Of a DNA stretch of 64,000 bases, positions 1 to 8,193 are shown one piece after another (position 1 is the stretch's first letter; every line of letters starts with the position of its first letter). The DNA is from Thermoproteus sp. (lineage in GTDB: Archaea; Thermoproteota; Thermoprotei; Thermoproteales; Thermoproteaceae). The notes under the pieces are model-generated. The model saw nothing but the letters and a program-made list of their open reading frames with translations, was not told where the DNA came from and did no database searches. The position numbers were made by a program, and so were the translations under genes. Where the stretch lies: NCBI GenBank assembly GCA_038893495.1, contig JAWARJ010000001.1:1477824-1541823 (forward strand), written 5' to 3'.

Positions 1-233
1 GCGGGCTTAGGTAAAAAAGGAGAAATTGGGTAAGAAGAAACCAGAATCTAAATATATGTTAAAGCACCTCATCCGGTCAGGAAGTCGTGCGGCGTGGTGT
101 GGGCGCGGGCAAACGCTATGAGATAGCGGCCATATGTGACAAGGCGGAATGGACGGCGCGCCCGTGAGGAGGCCGTAGGCCTCTCTATGCGGTTCAGACA
201 GCATGCGCCGCGTCGAGCGGAGCTGGCGGTTGC

Positions 234-623
234 CTATTGCCTCTGCTTTAGGGCCTCTAGTATCGATCTGTGGATGTCCAGAAGGATCTTTTGGTTCTCC
301 ACCATCACCTTCTGAAGCTCCATAATCAGCCTGTTGGTTTCGTCTATTCGCTTATTTGTTTCGTCGATACGTTGGCTCAATTGCTGAAATACGTCGTCAA
401 TACGTTTGTTGGTCTCATCGATGCGCCTATTTATGGCGTTGAGCTGTTCGTACACTGCGTCGATACGCTTATTAGTCTCGTCGATACGCTTGTTCTGCTC
501 TCTCAGTATGGCGAGAGTCAAGAGGAATAGGTCTTCTGTCTTGAGCTTCTCGCCCTTCTCTACCTTCTTTAGGACTACCTCCAAAGACTTATCGAGGACG
601 GGGCCCAGCATAGACTCCACCAT
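234..623 (-). CDS. coiled-coil protein with RIDETNKR repeats
   Basis: A 129-aa protein made almost wholly of charged helix. Residues 1-40 form a short helical head; residues 43-110 carry five or six near-copies of an RID-ETNKR heptad-like unit, as in long parallel coiled coils. No enzyme motif, signal peptide or membrane segment is visible. The same type of coil is followed by a nuclease-like domain in the genes at 5997 and 10514, but here the protein stops after the coil and no nuclease piece follows. A TATA-like stretch at about 641-648 lies upstream. The start may be the ATG at 623 or the ATG four codons later. Function unknown; a scaffold or a truncated relative of the DUF3782-type proteins is possible. 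Confidence 0.75.
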   Translation of the reverse strand: MVESMLGPVLDKSLEVVLKKVEKGEKLKTEDLFLLTLAILREQNKRIDETNKRIDAVYEQLNAINRRIDETNKRIDDVFQQLSQRIDETNKRIDETNRLIMELQKVMVENQKILLDIHRSILEALKQRQ

Positions 624-914
624 GTAGTATCGCGGTCTATATAAAAAACTGACGTATGTGGCCTCCAGGCGGCGCCTATGGCAGCGTCCTGGGGCTTCGG
701 CTCGACATGTATCTCGACGAGGCGATATCCGTTACGGTCCTCCAGAACTTCCTCAAGTCTCCATCTCGCAGAGGTGCGTTCTCAACACGACCACGCCGCA
801 CCTGCAGGCCTCCTCCCTGTTGTATGGAAATAACTTGTCAGGACTCCGGCGTCTTCCTCAAATTCGACGACATCTCGCCCCCCGAACGTATGACGGGCGG
901 GGACAGGCGGCGCG
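624..914. other. intergenic stretch without a recognisable gene
   Basis: About 290 bases between the coiled-coil gene and the interrupted membrane-protein gene. It holds open frames on the plus strand, but their translations show no family motif and the composition is that of shadow frames. The only signal is the TATA-like element at 641-648 for the minus-strand gene to its left. Confidence 0.4.
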
Positions 915-1103
915 CTATTGGGTCCTCGACGTGAGGGCGTACACGACGAAGAAAATCGCGCTGAGGACCAGCTCGAGTATCGTCACCTCTAGGAATACCT
1001 TGTCCAGGCTGTACTTCTATCTGCCTATGTAGTAGGCCATTAAGCTCGTCGCGCCCGCTATCAGGAGGCCCACGGCGACGCCCCTAAAATAGTCCGCATT
1101 CAT
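915..1103 (-). pseudogene. small two-helix membrane protein interrupted by a TAG stop
   Basis: Reading leftwards from an ATG at 1103, the frame gives 28 residues with a hydrophobic helix (GLLIAGATSLMAYYIG), an in-frame TAG at 1019-1017, then 33 more residues with a second hydrophobic helix (LELVLSAIFFVVYAL) before the final TAG at 917-915. The continuity of two membrane helices around one stop suggests a small membrane protein broken by one substitution, or a sequencing error. The upstream half could still be made as a 28-aa peptide. No family is recognised. There is no reason to invoke pyrrolysine, as this lineage is not known to use it. Confidence 0.5.
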
Positions 1104-1318
1104 GTCGTCCCTCTAGCCGACCTATTGATGGGTTGCGGCCCCGCTGTGTCCCGGCCCTCGGCCGGCGGTTGGGGCAAGCTGCACGAGCGTTTTGACCTTT
1201 AAGGAGTCTGAATGCGGTATATCTCTAAGTGGCCCTATAAAAATTATTTAATCTATTTTTCTCATATTAATTGGGCCTAATTATTTATATATTTTGATAT
1301 CACATATATTAATGCCTA

Positions 1319-1328
1319 AAGTTTAATA
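1319..1328 (+). promoter_or_regulatory. TATA-like box for the 2-hydroxyacid dehydrogenase operon
   Basis: AGTTTAATA lies about 25 nt before the ATG at 1349, which fits a leaderless transcript and favours that ATG over the GTG at 1340. Further AT-rich sequence (1250-1315) lies upstream. Confidence 0.45.
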
Positions 1329-1348
1329 CGTCGCACATTGTGGCAAAT

Positions 1349-2353
1349 ATGGCGAAATATAAAGTCGTCGTGCTTTCTCCAATCCCCGAGGCTTTGATTA
1401 GGATGTGGGCCGTGCCTATAGCGCAGAAATATGGGATATCTCTCGAAGATGTAGAGGTCGTCACTTTCTTCGAGCCGAACTACGAGGAGATCGGGAGGCA
1501 GGTGGCCGATGCAGACGTGGTTGTGGGGGACTATACCTTTAGGATAAAGATAGATGCGTCTCTCTGCGAGAAGATGGGCAGGGCGAAGTTAATCCAGCAA
1601 CCTAGCACCGGCTACGACCATATAGACGTGGCCGCTTGCGCCAAGAGGGGCATCCCTGTGGCCAATATCGGCGGGGCTAACGCCATCTCTGTGGCTGAAC
1701 ACACCATAATGCTGGCCTTAATGTTATTAAAGAGGGCTATATATGCCCACAGCAGGCTGGTTGCCGGCCAGTGGGCTCAGGGGGAGCTCATGAACTTGGT
1801 GGGGGAGATATACGGCAAGACTTGGGGGGTATTGGGCATGGGGAGGGTCGGGAGGGAGGTCGCCGTTAGGGCTTTGGCCTTCGGCGCCAAGGTCATTTAC
1901 TACGACGTGGTTAGGCGCGAGGACGTGGAGAGGTTGGGTGTCGAATATAGGCCGTTCAATAGGCTGTTGGCGGAAAGCGATATTTTGAGTATCCACGTCC
2001 CTCTGACGCCTCAGACTAGAGGCATGTTGGGTGAGAGGGAGCTACGCCTCATGAGGCCCAACGCCATTGTGATAAACGTGTCTAGGGGCGAGGTGGCGGA
2101 CGAGGCGGCTCTGGCCAAGGCCGTGCGGGAGGGGTGGATCGCCGGGGTGGGCGTCGACGTATACGCGACGGAGCCTCCTCCGCCCGACCATCCGCTTCTA
2201 CAGGCCGCCAGAGAGGGCCTCAACGTCGTGGTGACTCCCCATATAGCTGGGGCGACCAACGAGGCGAGGATGCGTATCGTCAATATATCCCTAGAGAACG
2301 TCATTAGGGTCCTCGCGGGCCATAGGCCCGAGAATGTAGTCAATATGCCATGA
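1349..2353 (+). CDS. D-isomer-specific 2-hydroxyacid dehydrogenase
   Basis: A cytoplasmic NAD(P)-dependent dehydrogenase that interconverts 2-oxoacids and D-2-hydroxyacids. The 334-aa length is typical. The nucleotide-binding Rossmann motif GMGRVG is near residue 165. The catalytic arginine sits in NVSRGEV (about 246), the glutamate in ATEPP (about 275) and the histidine in TPHIAGAT (about 298). The substrate is not readable; phosphoglycerate, glyoxylate/hydroxypyruvate and lactate dehydrogenases share this fold. The stop codon overlaps the start of the ThDP enzyme (ATGA), so the two are probably translated together and act on related 2-oxoacids. An in-frame GTG at 1340 is an alternative start. 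Confidence 0.92.
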   Translation: MAKYKVVVLSPIPEALIRMWAVPIAQKYGISLEDVEVVTFFEPNYEEIGRQVADADVVVGDYTFRIKIDASLCEKMGRAKLIQQPSTGYDHIDVAACAKRGIPVANIGGANAISVAEHTIMLALMLLKRAIYAHSRLVAGQWAQGELMNLVGEIYGKTWGVLGMGRVGREVAVRALAFGAKVIYYDVVRREDVERLGVEYRPFNRLLAESDILSIHVPLTPQTRGMLGERELRLMRPNAIVINVSRGEVADEAALAKAVREGWIAGVGVDVYATEPPPPDHPLLQAAREGLNVVVTPHIAGATNEARMRIVNISLENVIRVLAGHRPENVVNMP

Positions 2354-3999
2354 ACGTCGCCGAGGTCGTCGTGGCTTGTTTGAAGGAGCTCGGCGTCAAG
2401 CGGGTCTACGGCCTCGTGGGGACCACTATATTGGACTTTGTGGACGCCTTGAGGGACAGCGGGATTAAATACATATCGACCCGCCACGAGCAGGTCGCCG
2501 TCTCTATGGCCGACGCGGAGGGCAGAATCTCCGGGAGGCCGGGCGTCGCGGCTGTCCACGCCGGCCCCGGCTTTTTGAACTCCCTCATATCGGTGGCCGC
2601 GGCCTATAAGGACTCGTCGCCCCTCTTGTTGATATCGGGCGCCGTCAAGCGCAGACTGGCGGGGCTCGACTCTTGGCTCGAAGTACCTCAAGTCCGCATA
2701 ATAGAGCCTCTGGTGAAGAGGGCCTATAGGGTGGAGAGGCCTCTCGACGCCGCGAAGATAATAGCCGAGGCGTATTCTCTAGCCGCATCTCCGCCTCAAG
2801 GCCCGGTCTTTGTGGAGGTGCCTGAGGACGTGTGGAGCGCGTCGTCCCAATTGGAGAGGTGCCAGCTAAACGCCGCAAGGCCCCCGACGGCGCCAGAAGA
2901 AGCCTTGAGACAAGTCGCCGAGCTTCTGGCGAGGTCCAAAAGGCCTCTGGTCTTGGCCGGAGGCGGAGTCAACAACGAGGCGGGGCGGAGGTTGCTCCTG
3001 GCGGTGGCCGAGAGGTGGAGGGTCCCCGTCGCCGTCACTGGGAACGGGAGGGGCGCCTTCCCGGAGGACCATCCGCTCTTTCTAGGCAGGGCGGGATTCG
3101 GCGGGGGCAACATAGTGGCCGACGGAGCCCTCCAGAGGGCCGACTTGGTGATCGCAGTGGGCGCCGGCCTTTCTGACTTGACGACATATGGATACAACTT
3201 CATGCCGAGGGGGGACATAGTCGTCGTGGACCTCGACCCCCTGGCGGAACGGAAGCCGGTCCCCTATACGTTACATGTGTATGCCGACGCCCTCGACTTC
3301 CTCGAGAGGCTCCTACGGCTCCCGTTGGGCTATCGGGCCGGCGAAGATTGGCTTAAAGAGATAGAGGGGCTGAGGGCCTCTTGGAGCGCAATACTCGCCG
3401 AGGCGCTATCCAGAAGGTATCAGGGCTTTGTCAACCCCTCGAAGTTCTTCTACGAGTTGGACAGAAGACTCCCGGAGGATTTCGTCATGGTGGGGGGACA
3501 GGGACTACATATAGTCTACACTTTCGCCTATGTGAAGGTCAGAGCGCCTCGGGGCTATCTGGCGGCCTTCAATTTGGGGGCTATGGGTTTCGCCTTTCCG
3601 GCGGCCCTAGGCGCAAAAGTCGCCGCGCCAGAGAGGGACGTCTACGCGGTGTTAGGCGACGGCGAGTTCATGATGACAGTACAAGACCTCGAGACGGCTG
3701 TGAGGGAAAAAATAGGCGTGAAGATCGTGGTGGTCAACGACAACTCGTATAGAGTCCTCTACGCCAGGCAGAAGGCCCAAAAGATGGGGCGGGTCTTCGG
3801 CACGACTCACGGAAATCCCGATTTCGTCAAGCTCGCCGAATCCTTCGGCGTAGAGTCTATGTCCATAAGCTCGGACGACGAGATAAAGAGGGCGGTGGAC
3901 TTCATCACGCGGCCGTCTGAAAGGCCTCTCCTGTTGGAAATAAAGATACATCCCGACGACTTGCCCCCTATGAATATAGAAGGCGCCCTAAGGTTCTGA
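2350..3999 (+). CDS. thiamine diphosphate-dependent enzyme (acetolactate synthase/decarboxylase-like)
   Basis: A 549-aa member of the pyruvate oxidase/acetohydroxyacid synthase family with the usual three domains: N-terminal PYR domain (1-165), central domain (190-330) and C-terminal PP domain (360-540). The cofactor-activating glutamate is in RHEQVA (E47). The ThDP/Mg motif runs from GDGEF (about 436) to VVVNDN. The presence of E47 argues against glyoxylate carboligase. It could be an acetolactate synthase-like carboligase or a 2-oxoacid decarboxylase; no regulatory small subunit lies beside it. It overlaps the dehydrogenase by ATGA, so a linked 2-oxoacid/2-hydroxyacid conversion is likely. 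Exact substrate unknown. Confidence 0.88.
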   Translation: MNVAEVVVACLKELGVKRVYGLVGTTILDFVDALRDSGIKYISTRHEQVAVSMADAEGRISGRPGVAAVHAGPGFLNSLISVAAAYKDSSPLLLISGAVKRRLAGLDSWLEVPQVRIIEPLVKRAYRVERPLDAAKIIAEAYSLAASPPQGPVFVEVPEDVWSASSQLERCQLNAARPPTAPEEALRQVAELLARSKRPLVLAGGGVNNEAGRRLLLAVAERWRVPVAVTGNGRGAFPEDHPLFLGRAGFGGGNIVADGALQRADLVIAVGAGLSDLTTYGYNFMPRGDIVVVDLDPLAERKPVPYTLHVYADALDFLERLLRLPLGYRAGEDWLKEIEGLRASWSAILAEALSRRYQGFVNPSKFFYELDRRLPEDFVMVGGQGLHIVYTFAYVKVRAPRGYLAAFNLGAMGFAFPAALGAKVAAPERDVYAVLGDGEFMMTVQDLETAVREKIGVKIVVVNDNSYRVLYARQKAQKMGRVFGTTHGNPDFVKLAESFGVESMSISSDDEIKRAVDFITRPSERPLLLEIKIHPDDLPPMNIEGALRF

Positions 4000-4002
4000 A
4001 GG

Positions 4003-4671
4003 CTAAGGCGTTTGTGGCGTAGAGGGCTTGCTCGCGGCTTCCCTATAGGCGAGCATCTCCACTACGTATTCCGCGAAGGCCAAGACAGCGCCCACCAACG
4101 ACACCAGGGGCAGGAAAGAGAGGATAAGCGCGATTATATAGAGGATATAGGCCATACGGAAGCCGCCCACTTTGGTGTAGTCGTGCAGGTCCCTCAGGAG
4201 GAGTATATGGGCTATCGATATAATTACGCCGAATATCGTAAGCACCACGAAGTAGCCCAACAGCGGACCTGAGGACGACAAAAGCGAGTAGGGGTTCGAC
4301 AGCACGGAGGGGGGCCGGCCCAGCTCCGCCAGCGCGGAGGAGTAATACAGGGCAATCACGGCGATGCCGACGAGGACAATGGCGATCAACGCCACGACGC
4401 CCCACGTCAGCCACCAGGCCCAACGGAATCCCAACTTGTAGAGGGCGTAGTAGCCTCTAAACACGAAGAGGAAGAAGACCGCTATTACGGCTATAGATAC
4501 GGCTATCAATAGGGCCGACGCGGCCAGTAGGGCGGAGAGCCCTACGCCTCCCCCCGGCTGGAGCGCAACAGAGAGTATGACCGCGACCGAGAGGAAGATT
4601 AGGGCTATTGCCAAAATTAGTTGGTACAAATAGCCCCTGTAGAGCGTCCTCATGGCCGTCTGGAAATCCAT
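4003..4671 (-). CDS. DUF973-like multi-pass membrane protein
   Basis: A 222-aa integral membrane protein with about five hydrophobic segments (roughly 18-38, 46-72, 86-110, 138-162, 175-205). An N-terminal YRGYLYQL stretch and a LRDLHDYTKVGGFRMAYILY stretch before the last helix resemble the crenarchaeal DUF973 family, whose role is unknown. It ends with a short Pro/Thr tail. It is convergent with the ThDP enzyme, only 3 bases away, and divergent from the gene at 4773. A TATA-like CATTTAAGA (about 4692-4700) lies 25 nt before the ATG. Confidence 0.75.
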   Translation of the reverse strand: MDFQTAMRTLYRGYLYQLILAIALIFLSVAVILSVALQPGGGVGLSALLAASALLIAVSIAVIAVFFLFVFRGYYALYKLGFRWAWWLTWGVVALIAIVLVGIAVIALYYSSALAELGRPPSVLSNPYSLLSSSGPLLGYFVVLTIFGVIISIAHILLLRDLHDYTKVGGFRMAYILYIIALILSFLPLVSLVGAVLAFAEYVVEMLAYREAASKPSTPQTP

Positions 4672-4750
4672 AGCGCGTATCTCCCATACTCTTAAATGTT
4701 TTCCACTTGGACTGGGGCTTTTGTGGAAAATTGTGATCTTTATGCGTAAG

Positions 4751-4760
4751 CCTTAAAAAT
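4751..4760 (+). promoter_or_regulatory. TATA-like box for the gene at 4773
   Basis: CCTTAAAAAT about 20-26 nt before the possible starts at 4773 (GTG) and 4779 (ATG). Confidence 0.5.
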
Positions 4761-4772
4761 AGGTGTGTTTTT

Positions 4773-5357
4773 GTGGCCATGAGCCAAAGGCGGGACAGAA
4801 TGAATATAGCAGTATCTAAAGAAGTTGCAGAGAACCTAGCAAATGTGGCAGACGAGCTGGGGATGACCCAATACGCTCTGGCCAACCAGATATTGAGCGT
4901 AGGGCTGGAGCTAATGAGGCAGGGCTACAGCGTTTCGCAAATCAGAGAGCTGGCCCAGTTCTATAAGGTCTTGATGGAGCTGGAGACCGTGCCGGTCCCG
5001 GGGAGGATACTGGACAGGATGATAGTCGAGATCTACAAGGCGAATCCCGACGCCGCCAACAAGGCGTGGTGTGAGGGGGGTAAGATGCTGGCGGGTTACA
5101 TAAGGGCGGTCTTCGGCGACCTTAAGGCCGCGGCGGCTCTCGCCCCGTATATAGCCAAAATGGTGCCCGCCCGCCGCTTCGACGTGAAGGTAGAAGGCGA
5201 CGAGTTCAGAATAGACACAATCGGCGTGGGCTACAGCATAGAGAGCGTCGAGGTGACGGCCAGCGCCGTCAGATGCATGTTGGAAGAACTGGGCTATGCC
5301 ATAGAGGAGGTCTCCACAGCGCCCGGCATACTCCGCGTAAAGGCCAAAAAGAAGTGA
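4773..5357 (+). CDS. ribbon-helix-helix-like protein with C-terminal alpha/beta domain
   Basis: A 194-aa soluble protein. Residues 8-50 (MNIAVSKEVAENLANVADEL followed by two helices) look like a CopG/ribbon-helix-helix DNA-binding segment with an IAVSK strand. The rest (about 60-194) is an uncharacterised domain ending in a small alpha/beta part (FDVKVEGDEFRIDTIGVGYS, then VEVTASAVRCMLEELGY). It may be a transcriptional regulator. I do not recognise a named family. The start is GTG 4773 or ATG 4779. It is divergent from the DUF973 gene. Confidence 0.75.
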   Translation: MAMSQRRDRMNIAVSKEVAENLANVADELGMTQYALANQILSVGLELMRQGYSVSQIRELAQFYKVLMELETVPVPGRILDRMIVEIYKANPDAANKAWCEGGKMLAGYIRAVFGDLKAAAALAPYIAKMVPARRFDVKVEGDEFRIDTIGVGYSIESVEVTASAVRCMLEELGYAIEEVSTAPGILRVKAKKK

Positions 5358-5401
5358 TGAGTCCTTCCGCTTTCGACCGGTGAGAGCCAGTTTTGGGCTG
5401 A
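5354..5401 (+). ncRNA. candidate C/D box sRNA overlapping a 3' gene end
   Basis: GTGATGA (5354-5360) matches a C box and CTGA (5398-5401) a D box, 48 nt apart, the length expected for an archaeal C/D guide RNA. The internal D' and C' boxes are weak (a TCGA and a GTGAGA-like motif around 5373-5385). The C box contains the TGA stop of the upstream gene; overlaps of C/D RNAs with gene ends are known in Pyrobaculum. No rRNA target was confirmed. Confidence 0.3.
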
Positions 5402-5477
5402 CGGCCGGCCCGCCCCGCGCCTCATATCGGTCGGCCGGCCCAGGCGCGCCTCCGCCTGCGATACATGAGTGTCCTCC

Positions 5478-5881
5478 TATAATCGCATAAATGGGGCCGA
5501 AAACGCCGTATACGGCACGCGGCTGTAGCTTGCCTGCGGGCCAGAGGGGGACCGCCCCTACGGCCAGACCGCCCTTGACGGGCCTCCCTCCAAGTCCAAC
5601 GGCAACAAAGCACAGCCTCCGCGCCTCGGCGAGCGCCTCTACCTCCCTACTGTCCACCTTGCCCCACGAGGACGCATAGGCCGCCCGTACGAACGCGCCT
5701 TCGTTGGGCACGTCGGTAAAGGGAATAGGTCTTTCCAACCCTCCCGGTCCCACCACGGCCAACGCGAGGCCCGGCTCCAAGGCGGCCGCCAGCTCCTCTC
5801 CACGACTTGCAACCTCTCACGGCGTAGCCACTCCTCTAGGCTCCCTAAAGTTCCACATAGGAAAGTCCTATAAGGTACCAC
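5478..5881 (-). pseudogene. unrecognised gene, probably frameshifted
   Basis: A GTG at 5881 opens about 30 residues with natural-looking composition (FLCGTLGSLEEWLRRERLQV). The sense continues in another frame around 5790 (ELAAALEPGLALAVVGPGG, then RPIPFTDVPNEGAFVRAAY) for about 100 residues. Joining them needs a single missing base. The 3' end is unclear because the second frame runs on antisense to the neighbour. No family is recognised. It fills an otherwise empty 640-base gap between 5358 and 5996. Confidence 0.35.
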
Positions 5882-5967
5882 GGGCTAGACGTTCGACAGT
5901 CCCTATAGCCTCAGGGCTCAGCGCCGGCGAGATTTCGGCGGGCGTCCGTCGGGGCGGCGAGGCTATA

Positions 5968-5977
5968 GGTTTTTAAT
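5968..5977 (+). promoter_or_regulatory. TATA-like box for the coiled-coil nuclease gene
   Basis: GGTTTTTAAT lies about 24 nt before GTG 5997, suggesting that codon rather than ATG 5976 as the leaderless start. Confidence 0.5.
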
Positions 5978-5996
5978 GCGGGGGAGAGGTAGATAT

Positions 5997-6908
5997 GTGG
6001 AGGAGCTTAAGGAGAGCCTCAAGAGACTCGTCGAGGAGGACAGACAGTTCTTCAGAGACCTAGTCTTGGAGGCTCTCGGCGAGGACGGAGAGGAGCTGGC
6101 AGACATCCTTTTGAGGAGCCCCAGAGCCAAGGCCCGGCTGGCCTCGGAGCTCGCCTCGATTTTGGCGGTGCCGCTGAATGTAGCCACCAAGGAGGACATT
6201 AGGAGGGTGGCAGACGCGGTAGAAGAGCTAAGAACCACGATGGCCACAAAAGAAGACCTAGAGAAGTTCGCCACAAAGGAAGACCTAAAGCAGTTTGCGA
6301 CGAAAGAGGACGTCAAGAGGATTGAAGGCGAAATTCAAGATGTCAAACAGACCATGGCCACGAAGGAGGATCTAAAGCAATACGCCACGAAAGAAGACCT
6401 GAGGAGGATCGAGGAGAGAATGGCCACTAAGGAGGACCTAAAGCAATTTGCGACGAAAGAGGACTTGAAGCAGTTCGCGACTAAGGAGGACCTCGCGCGG
6501 GAGGTCAGGAGGCTTGAAAACCTCATAACCGCCCTAGGCGCCAGATGGGGAGTAATGAGCGAGGAGGCCTTTAGGGAAGGGCTGAGGCAGATATTGAGGG
6601 AGGCCGGGTGGACCGTGGAGAGGGCCGTGTTGAGGGACGAAGAGGGCCTCGTCCACGGGGAGCCGGGCGACGTGGAGTACGACGTAGTGGTCAAAGACGG
6701 CGCCGTCATCCTCTTGGAGCTCACATCGGCGGTGAAGAGGGGGGACATCGCCATTGTGGACAGGAAGAGACAGCTGTACGAAAAGGCCACGGGGGCAAAA
6801 GTCGTAGCCGTCTATATCGTGACGCCGTTTATACACGACAAACAGCCGGAGAAAGTACTAGAAATGGCGGAGAGGAGGGGGATTAAGATCGTATATCCGA
6901 CCCCCTAG
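5997..6908 (+). CDS. coiled-coil protein with PD-(D/E)XK nuclease-like C-terminus (DUF3782-type)
   Basis: About 303 aa. Residues 1-60 are a helical head. Residues about 60-165 contain some ten ATKEDL-(K/E)-(Q/K)FATKEDLKR units, a repeat typical of DUF3782-like proteins of Thermoproteales. Residues 180-300 form an alpha/beta domain of the restriction-endonuclease-like type, with VEYDVVV (acidic residue), then LLELTS where the family normally shows ExK. The lysine of the motif is therefore replaced or moved, so catalysis is uncertain. Cytoplasmic, no membrane segment. An ATG at 5976 is an upstream in-frame alternative start. Related genes lie at 234 and 10514. Confidence 0.8.
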   Translation: MEELKESLKRLVEEDRQFFRDLVLEALGEDGEELADILLRSPRAKARLASELASILAVPLNVATKEDIRRVADAVEELRTTMATKEDLEKFATKEDLKQFATKEDVKRIEGEIQDVKQTMATKEDLKQYATKEDLRRIEERMATKEDLKQFATKEDLKQFATKEDLAREVRRLENLITALGARWGVMSEEAFREGLRQILREAGWTVERAVLRDEEGLVHGEPGDVEYDVVVKDGAVILLELTSAVKRGDIAIVDRKRQLYEKATGAKVVAVYIVTPFIHDKQPEKVLEMAERRGIKIVYPTP

Positions 6909-7064
6909 CGCCGTTGGGCTCCCGTAAAAACGCGGTGGGCCGGCCCGGGGCCGCGGCGCCCCCAAGCCGCGGAGACTGCCGGCGCGGGGCGGCCCAGAGG
7001 GCTGGCGTATAGCCGCCCCCGTCGGCCCGTAAAAGATAGCCGGTAAAAGGGGGTTGTTTTAGGC

Positions 7065-7643
7065 CTAGCTCTTCTTGAATATCTTAATTACTGTGCCCAC
7101 CAGCTGGTTGTTAGGCACCAGGATGGTATTTCCGTCTTTGTCCTCTATGGTGGTGAACATGGCGGTTATGTCCTTCACGACGCCTTCCTGGCCGGCCGCG
7201 TTTATCTTATCACCTATCTTGAAGGGCCTCGCCAACAATAAGAAGGTCCCGGCGACCGCCTGGCCCAACACCTGCTGTGTGGCGAAGCCTATAACGAGCC
7301 CTATGAAGCCGCCCAACGCGGCCGCCGCAGGGCCGCCCGAAACGGCCCCCGCTATGGAGGCCGCCAGGGCGCCTATGCCTAGTATCTTTATGAGATTGCT
7401 GACGGCCCTCCCGGCGGTCTCCCCCTGCCTTTTAGCTATAGGCGCCGATATTATCTCGGCGAAGGCGCTTATTATCTGCCAGCCGAAGAACAGAGCCAAC
7501 AAGATGTTGACATAGACCTGATAGTTCGCGGCTTGCGTCAAATTGAGCGGAGGCCCCTCCACCCAAGAGAAGACGAACTGCACCACTGCGGACACAATTA
7601 CGTATAGCACTATCCACATGACTAATCTTCCCACCGCGTGCAT
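7065..7643 (-). CDS. small mechanosensitive channel, MscS family
   Basis: A 192-aa membrane protein. Hydrophobic helices lie near residues 8-28, 45-68 and 88-110; the last (ILGIGALAASIAGAVSGG, then GFIGLVIGFATQQVLG) is the glycine/alanine-rich pore helix TM3 of MscS. The beta domain follows (PFKIGDKINAAGQEGVVKDI, then the NTILVPNNQLV motif). It is shorter than E. coli MscS (286 aa) because the C-terminal alpha/beta domain is missing. Its likely role is release of solutes on membrane tension. A TATA-like box near 7660-7668 serves it, divergent from nikR. Confidence 0.88.
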   Translation of the reverse strand: MHAVGRLVMWIVLYVIVSAVVQFVFSWVEGPPLNLTQAANYQVYVNILLALFFGWQIISAFAEIISAPIAKRQGETAGRAVSNLIKILGIGALAASIAGAVSGGPAAAALGGFIGLVIGFATQQVLGQAVAGTFLLLARPFKIGDKINAAGQEGVVKDITAMFTTIEDKDGNTILVPNNQLVGTVIKIFKKS

Positions 7644-7695
7644 GACCCAACAGAATTGAACTATATAAATACTTTACGTAGTGCCGACGCCTTGA

Positions 7696-7710
7696 TGTAT
7701 ATAGATTACA
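7696..7710. promoter_or_regulatory. inverted repeat between mscS and nikR
   Basis: TGTA-N7-TACA lies upstream of the nikR TATA box, between two divergent promoters. It could be an operator, but nothing in the sequence ties it to a given regulator. Confidence 0.25.
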
Positions 7711-7723
7711 AGAAGCGATGCAT

Positions 7724-7732
7724 CTTATAAAT
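7724..7732 (+). promoter_or_regulatory. TATA box of nikR
   Basis: CTTATAAAT about 23 nt before ATG 7751, which decides that start over the in-frame ATG at 7718. Confidence 0.6.
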
Positions 7733-7750
7733 CTCCCGCCACGTCATCAT

Positions 7751-8149
7751 ATGGTCAAGAGGATAAGCATTACTCTCGACGACTCCGTGTATAAACATCT
7801 AGACGCCGCCATGGCCTCGGCCGGCGAGACCAATAGGTCTAGGTTCATCGCGAATCTAGTGGAACAAGCCCTAGTGGAGTACGGGCGGGTGAAGGCCAAC
7901 TTCGCCTTGATAGTCCTCGTGTTCGACCACACAGTGGGCGAGGTGGACAAAGTCCTCACAGAGATACAACACGACTATAGGGACGTCATCAAGGTGACCA
8001 CCCATATACATCTAGACGAGAAGAACTGCGCCGAGGTCGTGCACGCGGCGGGAGATCCCGACAGGATAGAGGAGCTGGCGCGGCGCGTAAAACAGCTCAA
8101 GAGAGGCCTCAAGTTCGTTAGGGTTGTGCCGGTTGCCTATGGCGAATAG
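7751..8149 (+). CDS. nikR: nickel-responsive regulator NikR
   Basis: A 132-aa repressor of nickel uptake. Residues 1-45 are a ribbon-helix-helix (KRISITLDDSVYKHLD) that binds DNA as a dimer. Residues 50-130 form the ACT-like metal-sensing domain. The expected nickel ligands are visible: the histidine in QHDYRD, both histidines in THIHLD and the cysteine in KNCAEV. It lies just upstream of nikMNQO on the same strand, so it most likely represses that transporter when nickel is plentiful. The TATA box at 7724 supports ATG 7751 as the start. Confidence 0.93.
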   Translation: MVKRISITLDDSVYKHLDAAMASAGETNRSRFIANLVEQALVEYGRVKANFALIVLVFDHTVGEVDKVLTEIQHDYRDVIKVTTHIHLDEKNCAEVVHAAGDPDRIEELARRVKQLKRGLKFVRVVPVAYGE

Positions 8150-8159
8150 AAAGTGCGGA

Positions 8160-8172
8160 AATAATATTTATT
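8160..8172 (+). promoter_or_regulatory. promoter of nikMNQO
   Basis: AATAATATTTATT lies 22-34 nt before the GTG start of nikM, in the 44-base gap after nikR. A NikR operator would be expected here but no clear palindrome is seen. Confidence 0.5.
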
Positions 8173-8193
8173 TGAATTACTGTATTCCCATGT

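Noticed and set aside
7-204. 65-codon minus-strand frame at the window start
   Set aside because: No promoter-like element, family motif or helix pattern; composition looks random.
1017-1019. TAG read as pyrrolysine
   Set aside because: No methylamine methyltransferase context, and Thermoproteales are not known to use pyrrolysine.
2011-2691. 226-codon minus-strand frame
   Set aside because: Antisense to the dehydrogenase and ThDP genes, which show full catalytic motifs.
2350-3999. Glyoxylate carboligase
   Set aside because: Those enzymes lack the catalytic glutamate, which is present here as E47.
4911-5780. 289-codon open frame on the minus strand
   Set aside because: Most of it lies antisense to the gene at 4773, whose translation is clearly the real one; only the part above about 5478 may belong to a broken gene.
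6909-7064. GC-rich stretch as a structured RNA gene
   Set aside because: The whole window is GC-rich, so high GC alone is no evidence; no RNA family motif is seen.
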